Origin: Winogradskyella aurantiaca
GTDB taxonomy: Bacteria; Bacteroidota; Bacteroidia; Flavobacteriales; Flavobacteriaceae
DNA length: 64,000 nucleotides
NCBI RefSeq assembly: GCF_003362725.1
Contig: NZ_QKTV01000004.1
Location: 1 to 64,000 of the forward strand
Direction: 5' to 3'
Of this stretch, positions 48,823 to 58,440 are shown piece after piece (within the stretch, counting starts at the first letter, position 1; each line of letters opens with the position of its first letter). The notes under the pieces are model-generated. The model searched no databases. It saw nothing but the letters and a program-made list of their open reading frames with translations, and was not told the origin of the DNA. Made by a program: the position numbers and the translations under genes.

Positions 48823-48920
48823 AGTTCCGAAAAATCTTAAAGTTTAATTAAAAAATATCTCTAAAAAAATGACAATGCATTAAGTTTCGTATCTTAATGA
48901 TACTCATATAACTAAATCAA

Positions 48921-50279
48921 TTGCAAAAACGAATAGCACATATTGTACTGTTGCTATTTACTGTTGTGTTTTATGGCCAATCAAACTTTCAACTGAAAAA
49001 TGACAGCAGTAAAAAAATAAGGTTTCAACTTTTGAATAACCTCATAGTTGTCCCCGTAGAATTAAATGGTGTAGAATTATCATTTATAATAGATACTGGG
49101 GTGAGTAAGGTCATCTTATTTGATATTGGTAATTCCGATTCGTTAACGTTCAATAATTCTGAAATACTTCAACTTCGAGGACTTGGAGACAAAGGGTCTA
49201 CCAAAGCCATCAAATCAGAGGGAAATCGTTTACGAATTGGTAATGCGGTTAATTCCAATCAAAGCATATTCGGGATATTTGATAAGAACTTGAATTTCAC
49301 GCCGCGATTAGGAGTACCGGTACATGGTATCATTGGTTATGACCTTTTTAAAGATTTCTTGGTAGAGATTAATTATTCTTCCAAATACATTAGACTCCAT
49401 AAAAACAACTCAAAACTGAATCTTTCTAAAAAGTGGGAACAAATTCCAATTAGCCTTCACAAAAAAAAACCCTATTTGTATGCCCATATCAACGGCAGTG
49501 ATGCCAAGACTGAGGTAAAATTATTAATCGATACGGGGAGCAGTGATGCCCTATGGCTTTTTGAAAATGAAGAAAAAGCACTTTATCCTAATCCAGATTT
49601 ATTTTTCGATGATTACTTAGGTAAGGGACTAAGTGGTTCAGTTTATGGAAAACGCTCTAAGATGAACGCCTTGACCATTGGAAAATATACACATCTGAAT
49701 TTAAATGTCGCCTATCCAGATTCCATCTGTGTTGGTTTGGTTAAAAATCATAAAGAACGTAATGGGAGTATTTCTGGCAATCTATTAAAACGCTATAATT
49801 GGTTTGTTGATTACCGTAACAATGTCCTTTACGCCAAGTCCAATCGTTATTTTGATGAACCATTTACTTATAACAATAGTGGGATAATTATTGAACAGCA
49901 TGGGGTGCGGGTCGTTAAAGAGTATAAAAAAGAGCGTATTTCAGATTTTGGAGTTTCAACTGGAAATAGTTTTAAGGATGCTAGTTTTATGGAAGCGTCG
50001 GTGGTACACTATTCTCTCAAACCTGCCTTTGATATTGTTGAAATCAGAAAGGGATCTAATGCAGATATAGCCGGATTAAAAATTGGAGATGAGCTACTTT
50101 CCATAAATGGTAACGAAACACATACTATGAAGCTCCAAGAGATCATAAAATTACTCCATGGTAAAACTGGTGAAACCTTGCGTCTTAGGGTACAACGACA
50201 AGGGGTTGAAAAACAGGTAAAATTTCGGCTCGATAATGTATTCCAAAAAAAAGACCCTCAACTTACTGAGGGCCTTTAA
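48921..50279 (+). CDS. Secreted aspartyl protease (retropepsin-like) with PDZ domain
   Basis: 452 residues. The gene opens with TTG at 48921, preceded only by an ATG that reaches a stop after four codons. The start gives a good signal peptide (MQKRIAHIVLLLFTVVFYGQ). Two pepsin-type half domains carry FIIDTGVSK (near residue 57) and LLIDTGSSD (near residue 200), as in the flavobacterial gag-polyprotein-like proteases. A C-terminal PDZ domain (NADIAGLKIGDELLSINGNE) could bind peptide ends. It is convergent with the DUF1573 gene; a minus-strand terminator lies in its last codons. Confidence 0.85.
   Translation: MQKRIAHIVLLLFTVVFYGQSNFQLKNDSSKKIRFQLLNNLIVVPVELNGVELSFIIDTGVSKVILFDIGNSDSLTFNNSEILQLRGLGDKGSTKAIKSEGNRLRIGNAVNSNQSIFGIFDKNLNFTPRLGVPVHGIIGYDLFKDFLVEINYSSKYIRLHKNNSKLNLSKKWEQIPISLHKKKPYLYAHINGSDAKTEVKLLIDTGSSDALWLFENEEKALYPNPDLFFDDYLGKGLSGSVYGKRSKMNALTIGKYTHLNLNVAYPDSICVGLVKNHKERNGSISGNLLKRYNWFVDYRNNVLYAKSNRYFDEPFTYNNSGIIIEQHGVRVVKEYKKERISDFGVSTGNSFKDASFMEASVVHYSLKPAFDIVEIRKGSNADIAGLKIGDELLSINGNETHTMKLQEIIKLLHGKTGETLRLRVQRQGVEKQVKFRLDNVFQKKDPQLTEGL
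50245..50275 (-). terminator. Terminator of the DUF1573 gene, inside the convergent protease gene
   Basis: GGCCCTCAGTAAGTTGAGGGTC on the minus strand folds as a CCCTCA/TGAGGG stem and is followed by TTTTTTTT. It lies within the 3' end of the plus-strand protease gene, 22 bp after the DUF1573 stop. Confidence 0.7.
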
Positions 50280-50296
50280 CATATAATTTTTCTTTA

Positions 50297-50722
50297 CTAC
50301 TGCTCTACAGAACTTTTCCCCTCCTTTTCCATCACACTAGTCTTAGAAGGATCAATTACTGTACCTTTTATTTTAAGAGCTACGGTAGAACGGTCTGCAT
50401 TGGAAATAACCGTTATAGTCTTTCTAATTGGATTAACACGATTGGTATCATATTTTACTTCAATCTCACCTGTCTCTCCTGGCATAATAGGAGCTTCTGG
50501 TTTTTTTGGAACCGTACAGCCACAGGTTGAACGAACACTTGATATGATTAAGGGTGCATCCCCCGTGTTTGTAAATTCAAATACACGCACTCCATTGGAT
50601 CCTTTTTCAATGGTTCCGTAATCAATCACCTCAGTTTTAAACTCAATTTTGGCCACTTTTTCCTGAGCCATGAGTCCTAAACTAAGCATCCCAACGAATA
50701 AAATTGCAATTACATTTTTCAT
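50297..50722 (-). CDS. DUF1573 family secreted protein
   Basis: 141 residues: a signal peptide (MKNVIAILFVGMLSLGLMAQ) and one Ig-like DUF1573 domain (IDYGTIEKGSNGVRVFEFTN, then STCGCTVPKKP with the conserved CGC). It ends soon after the domain, so it is a single-domain secreted protein. Function unknown; common in Bacteroidota. Confidence 0.9.
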   Translation of the reverse strand: MKNVIAILFVGMLSLGLMAQEKVAKIEFKTEVIDYGTIEKGSNGVRVFEFTNTGDAPLIISSVRSTCGCTVPKKPEAPIMPGETGEIEVKYDTNRVNPIRKTITVISNADRSTVALKIKGTVIDPSKTSVMEKEGKSSVEQ

Positions 50723-50883
50723 CTTTCTATGGTATTAGATTTGAATTCAAAACTAGTCACTTTTGGGGTTTAACCAAAATTTATTAGATGTATGACCCCT
50801 TATTTAACAATAATTGTGGATTTATTTCCCAAAAAAGGAATAATAAGTACTTTTGCCAATTACAGGATAAATCGGCAGTTTTA

Positions 50884-53514
50884 ATGGAAATTCCTTCTAA
50901 ATACAACGCACAAGACGTAGAGAAAAAATGGTATAATTTCTGGATGGAACAGGACTTTTTTAGTTCTAAGCCAGATGAGAGAGAACCCTACACGATAGTA
51001 ATACCACCGCCAAACGTTACCGGTGTGCTTCATATGGGTCATATGCTGAATAATACTATTCAGGATGTGCTAATAAGACGTGCTCGGTTAATTGGTAAAA
51101 ACGCATGCTGGGTTCCAGGGACTGATCATGCCTCAATTGCAACTGAAGCTAAAGTAGTAGCAAAGTTAAAAGAAGAAGGAATAGACAAAAATAGCCTTAG
51201 CAGATCTGAATTTTTAAAGCATGCCTGGGACTGGACGGATAATTATGGCGGCGTCATTCTCCAGCAACTGAAAAAGCTAGGCTGCTCTTGCGATTGGAAC
51301 CGTACGAAGTTTACCATGGATGAAGATATGTCCGAAGCGGTGATTAAGGTATTCGTCGAGCTTTACGACAAGGGATTGATTTATCGTGGTCATCGTATGG
51401 TCAATTGGGATCCTCAGGCAAAAACCACCTTGTCCGATGAAGAAGTAGATTATATTGAAAAGCAAGGTCAACTTTATTACATCAACTATAAGATTGAAGG
51501 ATCTAATGATGTATTGACCATTGCTACTACCAGACCAGAGACCTTATTAGGTGATACAGCTATATGTATTAATCCAAATGATGAAAGGCACACACATTTA
51601 AAAGGAAAAAGAGCTATAGTGCCTATTGCAAACCGAGTAGTTCCTATTATTGAAGATGAGTATGTAGATCTCGAATTTGGTACTGGTTGCCTAAAAGTAA
51701 CACCAGCTCATGATGAAAATGATAAAGTCTTAGGTGAAAAACACAACCTAGAGATCATTGACATTTTTAATGAGGACGCTACATTGAATGCTCATGGACT
51801 CCATTATGAAGGTCAGGATCGTTTTGAAGTGAGAAAGGCCATTGTCAAAGAACTTGAGTCTTTGAATCAGGTTGTTAAGATAGAAGATTATACCAATAGA
51901 GTGGGAATATCTGAACGTACCAAAGCTATCATTGAGCCAAGGCTTTCAGATCAATGGTTTCTGTCCATGACAGAACTAGCGAAACCAGCAATTAAAGCCG
52001 TTTTAGAGGACCAAGACGTAAAGCTGTTTCCTAAACGTTTTAATAACACCTACAGGCATTGGATGGAAAACATCCGGGATTGGAATATTTCTAGACAGCT
52101 AATGTGGGGACAACAGATACCAGCCTATTATTACGGGCAAGGAACTGAAAATTTTGTAGTGGCAGAAACCGCCGAACTTGCCCTTGAAAAAGCTAAAGAG
52201 GTGACCGGTAACTCTGAGTTAAAACTAACAGACCTACGTCAAGAATCTGATGTGGTTGACACTTGGTTTAGCTCCTGGCTCTGGCCAATAAGTGTTTTTG
52301 ACGGGATCAGACATCCTGAAAATGATGAAATCAATTACTACTACCCAACAAATGATTTGGTTACTGGTCCAGATATTTTGTTTTTCTGGGTGGCACGAAT
52401 GATTGTAGCTGGTTACGAATTTAGAGACGAAAAACCATTTGAACATGTATATTTAACGGGGCTGGTAAGAGATAAGCAACGTCGGAAAATGAGTAAATCG
52501 TTAGGTAATTCTCCCGACGCTCTAGAGCTTATTAATAAATATGGCGCCGACGGGGTACGTGTTGGCCTGTTGTTAAGTTCAGCTGCCGGAAATGACTTAT
52601 TATTTGACGAAGATCTGTGTCAGCAAGGTAAATCATTTGCTAACAAAATATGGAACGCATTTCGATTGATCAAAGGATGGGAATCCGCCGATATCGATCA
52701 ACCTGAATCTTCCAGAATTGCTCTGAGCTGGTATCAAAGTAGATTCAATGCTACCCTAAAAGAAATTGAAGACCACTACAGCAAGTACCGTTTATCAGAC
52801 GCATTGATGAGCATGTATAAGCTTATTTGGGATGATTTCTGTTCTTGGCTGTTGGAAATGATTAAACCTGGATATCAACAACCCATTGATAAGAAAACAC
52901 TAAAGTCAGTGGTGCAATTAGTTGAGAAAAACCTTAAGATTCTGCATCCTTTTATGCCGTTCCTCACGGAGGAGATTTGGCAATTAATCACCGATAGACA
53001 ACCAGAAGATGCACTAATAGTTTCTACATATCCAAAGCACCATGAAAGTGACCAACAACTCATTTCAGATTTTGAAATCATAAAAGAGGTGGTGTCCAAT
53101 ATAAGAACACTACGAAAAGAGAAAAACATCTCCTTTAAAAACAGCATTGAATTAGCCGTTATCAATTCTATGAACCTGTCTCAGGACTACTATTCTGTTA
53201 TTGCTAAAATGGGCAACATTTCCAATATTGCAGAAACGTCAAGTTCTGTAGATGGAGCCCTGACCTTTAGAGTAAAAAGTAATGAATACTTTGTGCCAAT
53301 AGGCGGAGCTATTGATATTGAAGAGGAAATTAAAAAATTGCAGCAGGAGCTGGAATACACTGAAGGCTTTTTAAAAACCGTTCAGAAAAAACTATCTAAC
53401 GAACGCTTTGTATCTAACGCACCAGAACAGGTAGTGGCTTCAGAACGTAAGAAAGAAGCAGACGCTTTGGCTAAAATTGAAACCATAAAATCCAGCATTG
53501 CCTCCCTCAACTAG
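50884..53514 (+). CDS. valS: Valyl-tRNA synthetase
   Basis: I use the ATG at 50884 (876 residues); the frame is open from 50788, but only MEIPSKYNAQDVEKKWYNFW looks like the start of the family. The class I signatures are HMGH (PPNVTGVLHMGHML) and KMSKS (RRKMSKSLGNSP). The editing domain carries TTRPETLLGDTAICINP, and the anticodon domain precedes a C-terminal coiled coil (LEYTEGFLKTVQKKLSNERF). It charges tRNA-Val. Single gene. Confidence 0.96.
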   Translation: MEIPSKYNAQDVEKKWYNFWMEQDFFSSKPDEREPYTIVIPPPNVTGVLHMGHMLNNTIQDVLIRRARLIGKNACWVPGTDHASIATEAKVVAKLKEEGIDKNSLSRSEFLKHAWDWTDNYGGVILQQLKKLGCSCDWNRTKFTMDEDMSEAVIKVFVELYDKGLIYRGHRMVNWDPQAKTTLSDEEVDYIEKQGQLYYINYKIEGSNDVLTIATTRPETLLGDTAICINPNDERHTHLKGKRAIVPIANRVVPIIEDEYVDLEFGTGCLKVTPAHDENDKVLGEKHNLEIIDIFNEDATLNAHGLHYEGQDRFEVRKAIVKELESLNQVVKIEDYTNRVGISERTKAIIEPRLSDQWFLSMTELAKPAIKAVLEDQDVKLFPKRFNNTYRHWMENIRDWNISRQLMWGQQIPAYYYGQGTENFVVAETAELALEKAKEVTGNSELKLTDLRQESDVVDTWFSSWLWPISVFDGIRHPENDEINYYYPTNDLVTGPDILFFWVARMIVAGYEFRDEKPFEHVYLTGLVRDKQRRKMSKSLGNSPDALELINKYGADGVRVGLLLSSAAGNDLLFDEDLCQQGKSFANKIWNAFRLIKGWESADIDQPESSRIALSWYQSRFNATLKEIEDHYSKYRLSDALMSMYKLIWDDFCSWLLEMIKPGYQQPIDKKTLKSVVQLVEKNLKILHPFMPFLTEEIWQLITDRQPEDALIVSTYPKHHESDQQLISDFEIIKEVVSNIRTLRKEKNISFKNSIELAVINSMNLSQDYYSVIAKMGNISNIAETSSSVDGALTFRVKSNEYFVPIGGAIDIEEEIKKLQQELEYTEGFLKTVQKKLSNERFVSNAPEQVVASERKKEADALAKIETIKSSIASLN

Positions 53515-53909
53515 TTATTTTGCATAATTATTATTAATGTATTTCATTTAAAACATAAATAAAAATATATCAATTAATAATACGATCTTTACGTCAGTAA
53601 TGATGACATCACGTCACAGACGTTCTTAAAAAAGAAAATGATCTCGATAGAGTTAGTAGTTAACAATTATGTCGAGAAGAAAATTAGACACCAGATATTA
53701 GATATACACTAATTGGTAAATTTTTTCATAGGTTGTTATATATACTAATTAGAAAAAACTCTGAGCAATTGTTGTGCTTAGGCTCGGAGAATTTAATAAA
53801 GTAAGTTAGAATGGTTAGTATTTAATAAGTGATATCTATGTTTTGGTGTCTTTTCAAAAACATGGAAGACATGTCAGGTATGAAAGACCGCAATTGCGGT
53901 CTTTTTTTA
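53515..53909 (+). other. 395-bp gene-free region, possible structured RNA
   Basis: No convincing coding frame. Two ACGTCA repeats sit at 53591-53596 and 53611-53616. An 8-bp stem (CTCTGAGC ... GCTCGGAG, near 53760-53790) is followed by about 100 nt and by a strong plus-strand terminator at the end of the region. This combination would suit a small RNA read on the plus strand or a long valS 3' UTR. No promoter box was assigned. Confidence 0.35.
53884..53909 (+). terminator. Rho-independent terminator on the plus strand
   Basis: The stem GACCGCAATTGCGGTC is followed by TTTTTTT on the plus strand. On the minus strand, right after the rodA stop, the same stem has only three T residues, so the plus direction is better supported. 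Confidence 0.75.
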
Positions 53910-55190
53910 TTACCATTCATTGATCTTATTGGAGTCCAGCTTAACAAAAATAAACAGCAAAATGGTAAAGCCCCATAAGGCAGACCCACCATAGCTAAAA
54001 AACGGCAGGGGAATTCCAACTGTGGGAATCAATCCCATTACCATACCTACATTGATTAAAAAATGAATAAAAAATATAGCAGCAACAGAGTAGCCATATA
54101 CGCGACTAAACTGGCTTTTTTGAGATTCAGCCAGGACAACCACCCTACCAATCAATAACACAAAAAGGATAACTACAATTGAAGAACCTAAAAAACCCCA
54201 TTCTTCTCCAACGGTACTAAAAATGTAATCGGTGTGCTGTTCAGGTACAAATTTACCGGTAGTTCTGGTACCCTCCAGATATCCTTTTCCTTTAAATCCC
54301 CCTGAGCTTATGGCCTTTTCAGACTCATTTAAATTGTATAAAATGGTCTGTTTCATTTGCTGGATCTTATCCGGGTCCTTTTCCAATCGTAACCATAAGC
54401 TTATACGGTCCTGCTGATGGGGCTTTAGAATCGATTTATAAAAGAATGACACAGAAACTGCTAATAAACTACTAATGAGTAAAATAACAATCGATGGAAT
54501 AATTGGTGGTTTGCGTTTTCTTAAATATAGATTTACCATCAGACCTAAAACAACAAGTATTAGAACCGTTGTAAGAATACCAAACTTTAATGTTATGACG
54601 GCAATACCTACGAGAGTGGCTAATGCAATAAGATATATTTGTTGAATCCCTTCTCTATATAAAACAAAGAAAAAGGCTCCATAAACAAGTGTACTTCCAG
54701 CGTCGTTTTGCAATAAAATCAAGAACGCCGGTAATAAAATAATGACCATCGTACGTACCTGATCCTTGATAGTGGTCAAATCTGTTTCTAGGTCACTAAT
54801 ATATTTTGCAACTGCAAGAGCTGTTGCAAATTTTGCAAATTCACTCGGTTGAAGAGTCATACCGCCAATCCCATACCACGATGTAGCTCCGTTTACATTT
54901 TTCCCAAATAGAAATAAACCTACCAAGGACAATAAAGAAATAAGATAGATAATACTGGCAAAACGTTCATAAAACTTGGCTTCCAGCGATAACGTAATAG
55001 CAATAAGAATGAACGCCAATACTATAAAAACAGCTTGCTTTCCATAGGGTTGGCTCATATCAAAGAAGTTGGTAATTTCCCCTGTATGAGATGCTGACAT
55101 TATATTAAGCCAACCGAAGAAGACTAACATCAAATAGATGACTATAATCGGCCAATCGAAACGATATGATCTGTCGAGTTGTCTATTCAC
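53910..55190 (-). CDS. rodA: Peptidoglycan glycosyltransferase RodA
   Basis: 426 residues with about ten membrane helices of the SEDS family. Recognisable are GAGTSWYGIGGMTLQPSEFAKF-type residues (NGATSWYGIGGMTLQPSE), GFKGKGYLEGTRTTG, and the conserved C-terminal IPTVGIPLPFFSYGGSAL. It polymerises glycan strands together with PBP2 in cell elongation. Overlaps the PBP2 gene by 8 bp. Confidence 0.95.
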   Translation of the reverse strand: MNRQLDRSYRFDWPIIVIYLMLVFFGWLNIMSASHTGEITNFFDMSQPYGKQAVFIVLAFILIAITLSLEAKFYERFASIIYLISLLSLVGLFLFGKNVNGATSWYGIGGMTLQPSEFAKFATALAVAKYISDLETDLTTIKDQVRTMVIILLPAFLILLQNDAGSTLVYGAFFFVLYREGIQQIYLIALATLVGIAVITLKFGILTTVLILVVLGLMVNLYLRKRKPPIIPSIVILLISSLLAVSVSFFYKSILKPHQQDRISLWLRLEKDPDKIQQMKQTILYNLNESEKAISSGGFKGKGYLEGTRTTGKFVPEQHTDYIFSTVGEEWGFLGSSIVVILFVLLIGRVVVLAESQKSQFSRVYGYSVAAIFFIHFLINVGMVMGLIPTVGIPLPFFSYGGSALWGFTILLFIFVKLDSNKINEW

Positions 55191-57120
55191 TAGTTTTCTC
55201 AGGGTACTTTAAATGTTCTGGCACCTCAACCTTATCAACAAGCTGTAGTTCTGTTTCGCCATTTATCTTAAAGGGCTCATTAGATAAGGGCTTGTTATAT
55301 TCATTTTCTAGACTGTGGGTTAAGACCCAGTCTTCCAAATCGGTTCTAGAAATGGTTCCTTTTAGGTGTTTTTCAATCATTAAGCTGGCCATCTTTCCAG
55401 CAAATCGGCTCCCCCAGTAACCGTTTTCCACAAAAACGGCAAGTGCAATTTTAGGATTGTTTTTGGGTGCAAAAGCCATAAATATAGAATGGTCTGTCAG
55501 CTGCACTTTTTTACCATCAATTCGGGTAAAATTTTCAGCAGTTCCCGTTTTTCCACAGATTTCAATTCCTGGTACCTGAACCCACTTGGCCGTACCCTTA
55601 TTGTACACATCATACATCCCTCGAATCACAGGCTCAAAATGTTGCTTATCTATAGTAGTGTATTTTTTAGTTGTAAATTGCTCTGGAATGGTTTCGTCCT
55701 CAATACTTTTAATGATATGTGGGGTATAGTAGAATCCTCGATTGCCGATAGCAGCTGCCATATTTGCTAATTGAATTGGTGTGGCTAATACCTCTCCCTG
55801 ACCTATAGCATTGGACAGCGTAAAAGTGGTATACCAACGGTTTTCACCATAGGCCCGGTTATAGGTTATGGAAGAAGGCACTTTTCCGGGTTGTCCAACA
55901 GACAAATCATTATTTAAGTAATTGCCAAGACCAAAACTTGTAACATGTTTATGCCAGGCATCCATTCCTTTGGCAGGGGTGTCATATTTATCTATAATGC
56001 GTCTGTAAACATTGGCAAAGTAGGCATTACAGGACTCATAAATGCCAAGATTCATATTAACAGGGCTATGATGCGCGTGACAGCCCATACGACGATTCCC
56101 ATAACGATATCCCATGGAGCAGGTAAAACGGTCACTAACAGAAACCACACCCTCTTGTAAGCCTATTAGTGAATTTAAGGTTTTAAACGGCGACCCCGGA
56201 GGATACATCGCCTGAAGCCCTCGATCAAATAATGGATTAGCTATTGAATCGCGGTAAAGTTTTGTGAAGTTTTTAGATCGTTCCCTTCCAACTAAAATAT
56301 TAGGATCGTAACTCGGTGCAGATACCATCGCCAGAATTTCCCCAGAACTGGGTTCAATAGCAATGATACCCCCCCTTTTATTGGTCATTAATAATTCGCC
56401 ATACTCTTGAAGTGTGGCATCAATTGTTATAGTAATGTCTTTTCCAGGCACCGGTAAGGTATCATATATACCTTCTTTGTAGGGTCCAATGTCTTTATTA
56501 AATCGGTCTTTTTGGATGTACTTGACACCCTTTTGCCCGCGAAGTGTATTTTCATAAGAAATCTCCACCCCTTGCTTACCAATTAAGTCTCCAAGACGAT
56601 AATAAGGATCTCTGTTAATAATGCGCTGATTTACCTCGCCAATATCCCCTAGTACATTAGCCCCAATGGCTGTTTGATATGATCTTAATGATCGTTTCTG
56701 AATGTAATAACCATCAAACTTTCGCATCTTCTCCTGAAGAATGGCATAATCGTCCTTAGACAAATGGGATATAAACACCTGTGGTAATCTTGGTGAATAC
56801 CGATAGGCCTTTTCTAATTTCTTTTCATATTCTTCAGGGCTTATACCGATAAGACCGCAAAATTCGCTTAAAAGATCATCTTCCATGTCCGTGACCTCTC
56901 TAGGAATAACCATAATATCATAACTAGGCTGATTGGCCACCAAGAGCTTTCCATTCCTATCATATACATACCCTCGCTTAGGATAGTCATATACACGCCT
57001 TATGGCATTATCCTCGATAATATTATAGGAATCAAACGAATAGACTTGTAAGTAAAACAAGCGTCCAAGAAACACGACTCCAACAAAGACGACTAAAAAT
57101 AAGAGGAGAAACTTTCTCAT
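55183..57120 (-). CDS. mrdA: Penicillin-binding protein 2
   Basis: 645 residues. An N-terminal membrane helix (FLLLFLVVFVGVVFLGRLFYL) is followed by the PBP dimerisation domain and the transpeptidase domain with SxxK (PPGSPFKTLNSL), SxN (YESCNAYF) and KTG (ICGKTGTAEN). It cross-links peptidoglycan in elongation. It overlaps mreD by 4 bp and rodA by 8 bp. Confidence 0.95.
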   Translation of the reverse strand: MRKFLLLFLVVFVGVVFLGRLFYLQVYSFDSYNIIEDNAIRRVYDYPKRGYVYDRNGKLLVANQPSYDIMVIPREVTDMEDDLLSEFCGLIGISPEEYEKKLEKAYRYSPRLPQVFISHLSKDDYAILQEKMRKFDGYYIQKRSLRSYQTAIGANVLGDIGEVNQRIINRDPYYRLGDLIGKQGVEISYENTLRGQKGVKYIQKDRFNKDIGPYKEGIYDTLPVPGKDITITIDATLQEYGELLMTNKRGGIIAIEPSSGEILAMVSAPSYDPNILVGRERSKNFTKLYRDSIANPLFDRGLQAMYPPGSPFKTLNSLIGLQEGVVSVSDRFTCSMGYRYGNRRMGCHAHHSPVNMNLGIYESCNAYFANVYRRIIDKYDTPAKGMDAWHKHVTSFGLGNYLNNDLSVGQPGKVPSSITYNRAYGENRWYTTFTLSNAIGQGEVLATPIQLANMAAAIGNRGFYYTPHIIKSIEDETIPEQFTTKKYTTIDKQHFEPVIRGMYDVYNKGTAKWVQVPGIEICGKTGTAENFTRIDGKKVQLTDHSIFMAFAPKNNPKIALAVFVENGYWGSRFAGKMASLMIEKHLKGTISRTDLEDWVLTHSLENEYNKPLSNEPFKINGETELQLVDKVEVPEHLKYPEKTSE

Positions 57121-57620
57121 TTATTAGAATCAAATAAGAGAATTATTATAACACTTAATACTATGGTAAACACACCCGAGAATAAGGTATTCTTCAAGAT
57201 GCTTAGCAATTCAGCCAATTGGAAGAAATCCAAACCAAACATCACTACATGGTGAGACATAACCATTAATGCCACATAAGAGAGTAGCGATCCCATTTCA
57301 GCATTACCAAATTTAATGGCCGAGTGCTCATACATGGACCCAAAGCTCATCTTTAAAAATCCAGGTCGTATAAATGCCGCAAAAACAGACGCTGCCGCAT
57401 GAATGCCCCCCGAATCTGAAAAAATATCAACGGTGAGTCCTAATAAGAACGCCGCCAATAAGAAATTAGTACGGTTATTTTGAGAAGGATAAATTAGAAT
57501 AAAAACCAAATACACATACGGATTGATATACCCTAAAAAATTAATGTGGTTACATATCAAAACCTGGATCATAACAAGCCCAACAAATCGCAGTAAAAAC
57601 TTTAAAAATTGACTACTCAT
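57117..57620 (-). CDS. mreD: Rod shape-determining protein MreD
   Basis: 167 residues with five hydrophobic segments (including LVMIQVLICNHINFLGYINPYVYLVFILIYPS-type start and a conserved F/S-D-SGGIHAAASVF region). Sequence is less conserved in this family; position between mreC and mrdA decides the call. It is a membrane partner of MreC. Confidence 0.88.
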   Translation of the reverse strand: MSSQFLKFLLRFVGLVMIQVLICNHINFLGYINPYVYLVFILIYPSQNNRTNFLLAAFLLGLTVDIFSDSGGIHAAASVFAAFIRPGFLKMSFGSMYEHSAIKFGNAEMGSLLSYVALMVMSHHVVMFGLDFFQLAELLSILKNTLFSGVFTIVLSVIIILLFDSNK

Positions 57621-58431
57621 TGCTTAGGTTTTCCAATTCAAGTCGTTCCTTTTTATCCCTGTTTTCAATAACATAGACAAACCCAATGTCCGTCATATCA
57701 TTAAAAAGCTCTACATCTAGTATATAGGTATCCCCGCCAATATCATCAGTGACTTCAGTCACCCTTCCAATACCAATTCCTTTTGGAAAAATAGCAGACT
57801 TACCACCGGTAACAATAGTATCATTAACAGCTACCGTAGCGAACTTAGAAATATCAACCAGTTGAACCGTATTTGGACTAGCACCATCCCACTCTAGGGT
57901 TCCAAAATGATTGGAATTCTTGAGCTGCGCATTGATTTTGCTATTCTTGTTGAGTATAGAAATCACCCGAGCGTACTTGGCTGAAGATTGATCCACGATT
58001 CCAACAATACCTTTATCGGTTATAACTCCCAGATCCTGCTTTATAGAATCCCTGATACCTCTATTAATGGTAATAAAATTGTAGTTTCCAGAATAACTAT
58101 TCTTGTAAACCTCAGCCGCCACTACTCTGTATACTGAATCTATGAGCAATTGCGAATCATTGCTAAGTTGGGCATTTTGTTGATTGTAAAGTTGTTGTCT
58201 TAGCATTTGATTCTCATCCTGAAGTCGTTGATTCTCAGTTTTTAATCCAAAATACTGACTAACCGAAGAGAAAACCCCATAAGTACCTCCAGTTACTCTA
58301 TTAGCAGAACTGATAAACTGACTTCTGTGGTAAGAATGCGACTGAATAGTGAGGGCTACAGAGACAGCAAAGAGTAATAAAAACAACAAGAAGTTTTTGT
58401 TTCTTATTACAAAATTGATGATTTGCTGCAT
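57613..58431 (-). CDS. mreC: Rod shape-determining protein MreC
   Basis: 272 residues: one N-terminal membrane helix (NFLLFLLLFAVSVALTI), a coiled coil (about 65-95, TENQRLQDENQMLRQQL), and the periplasmic beta-barrel (NFITINRGIRDSIKQDLGVIT, GIVGIVDQSS). It links the cytoskeleton to cell-wall synthases. 9 bp after mreB; overlaps mreD by 8 bp. Confidence 0.93.
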   Translation of the reverse strand: MQQIINFVIRNKNFLLFLLLFAVSVALTIQSHSYHRSQFISSANRVTGGTYGVFSSVSQYFGLKTENQRLQDENQMLRQQLYNQQNAQLSNDSQLLIDSVYRVVAAEVYKNSYSGNYNFITINRGIRDSIKQDLGVITDKGIVGIVDQSSAKYARVISILNKNSKINAQLKNSNHFGTLEWDGASPNTVQLVDISKFATVAVNDTIVTGGKSAIFPKGIGIGRVTEVTDDIGGDTYILDVELFNDMTDIGFVYVIENRDKKERLELENLSNE

Positions 58432-58440
58432 TTAGAGAGC

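Noticed and set aside
53822-54019. Minus-strand frame of 65 codons at the rodA end
   Set aside because: Overlaps rodA in another frame and crosses the terminator hairpin.
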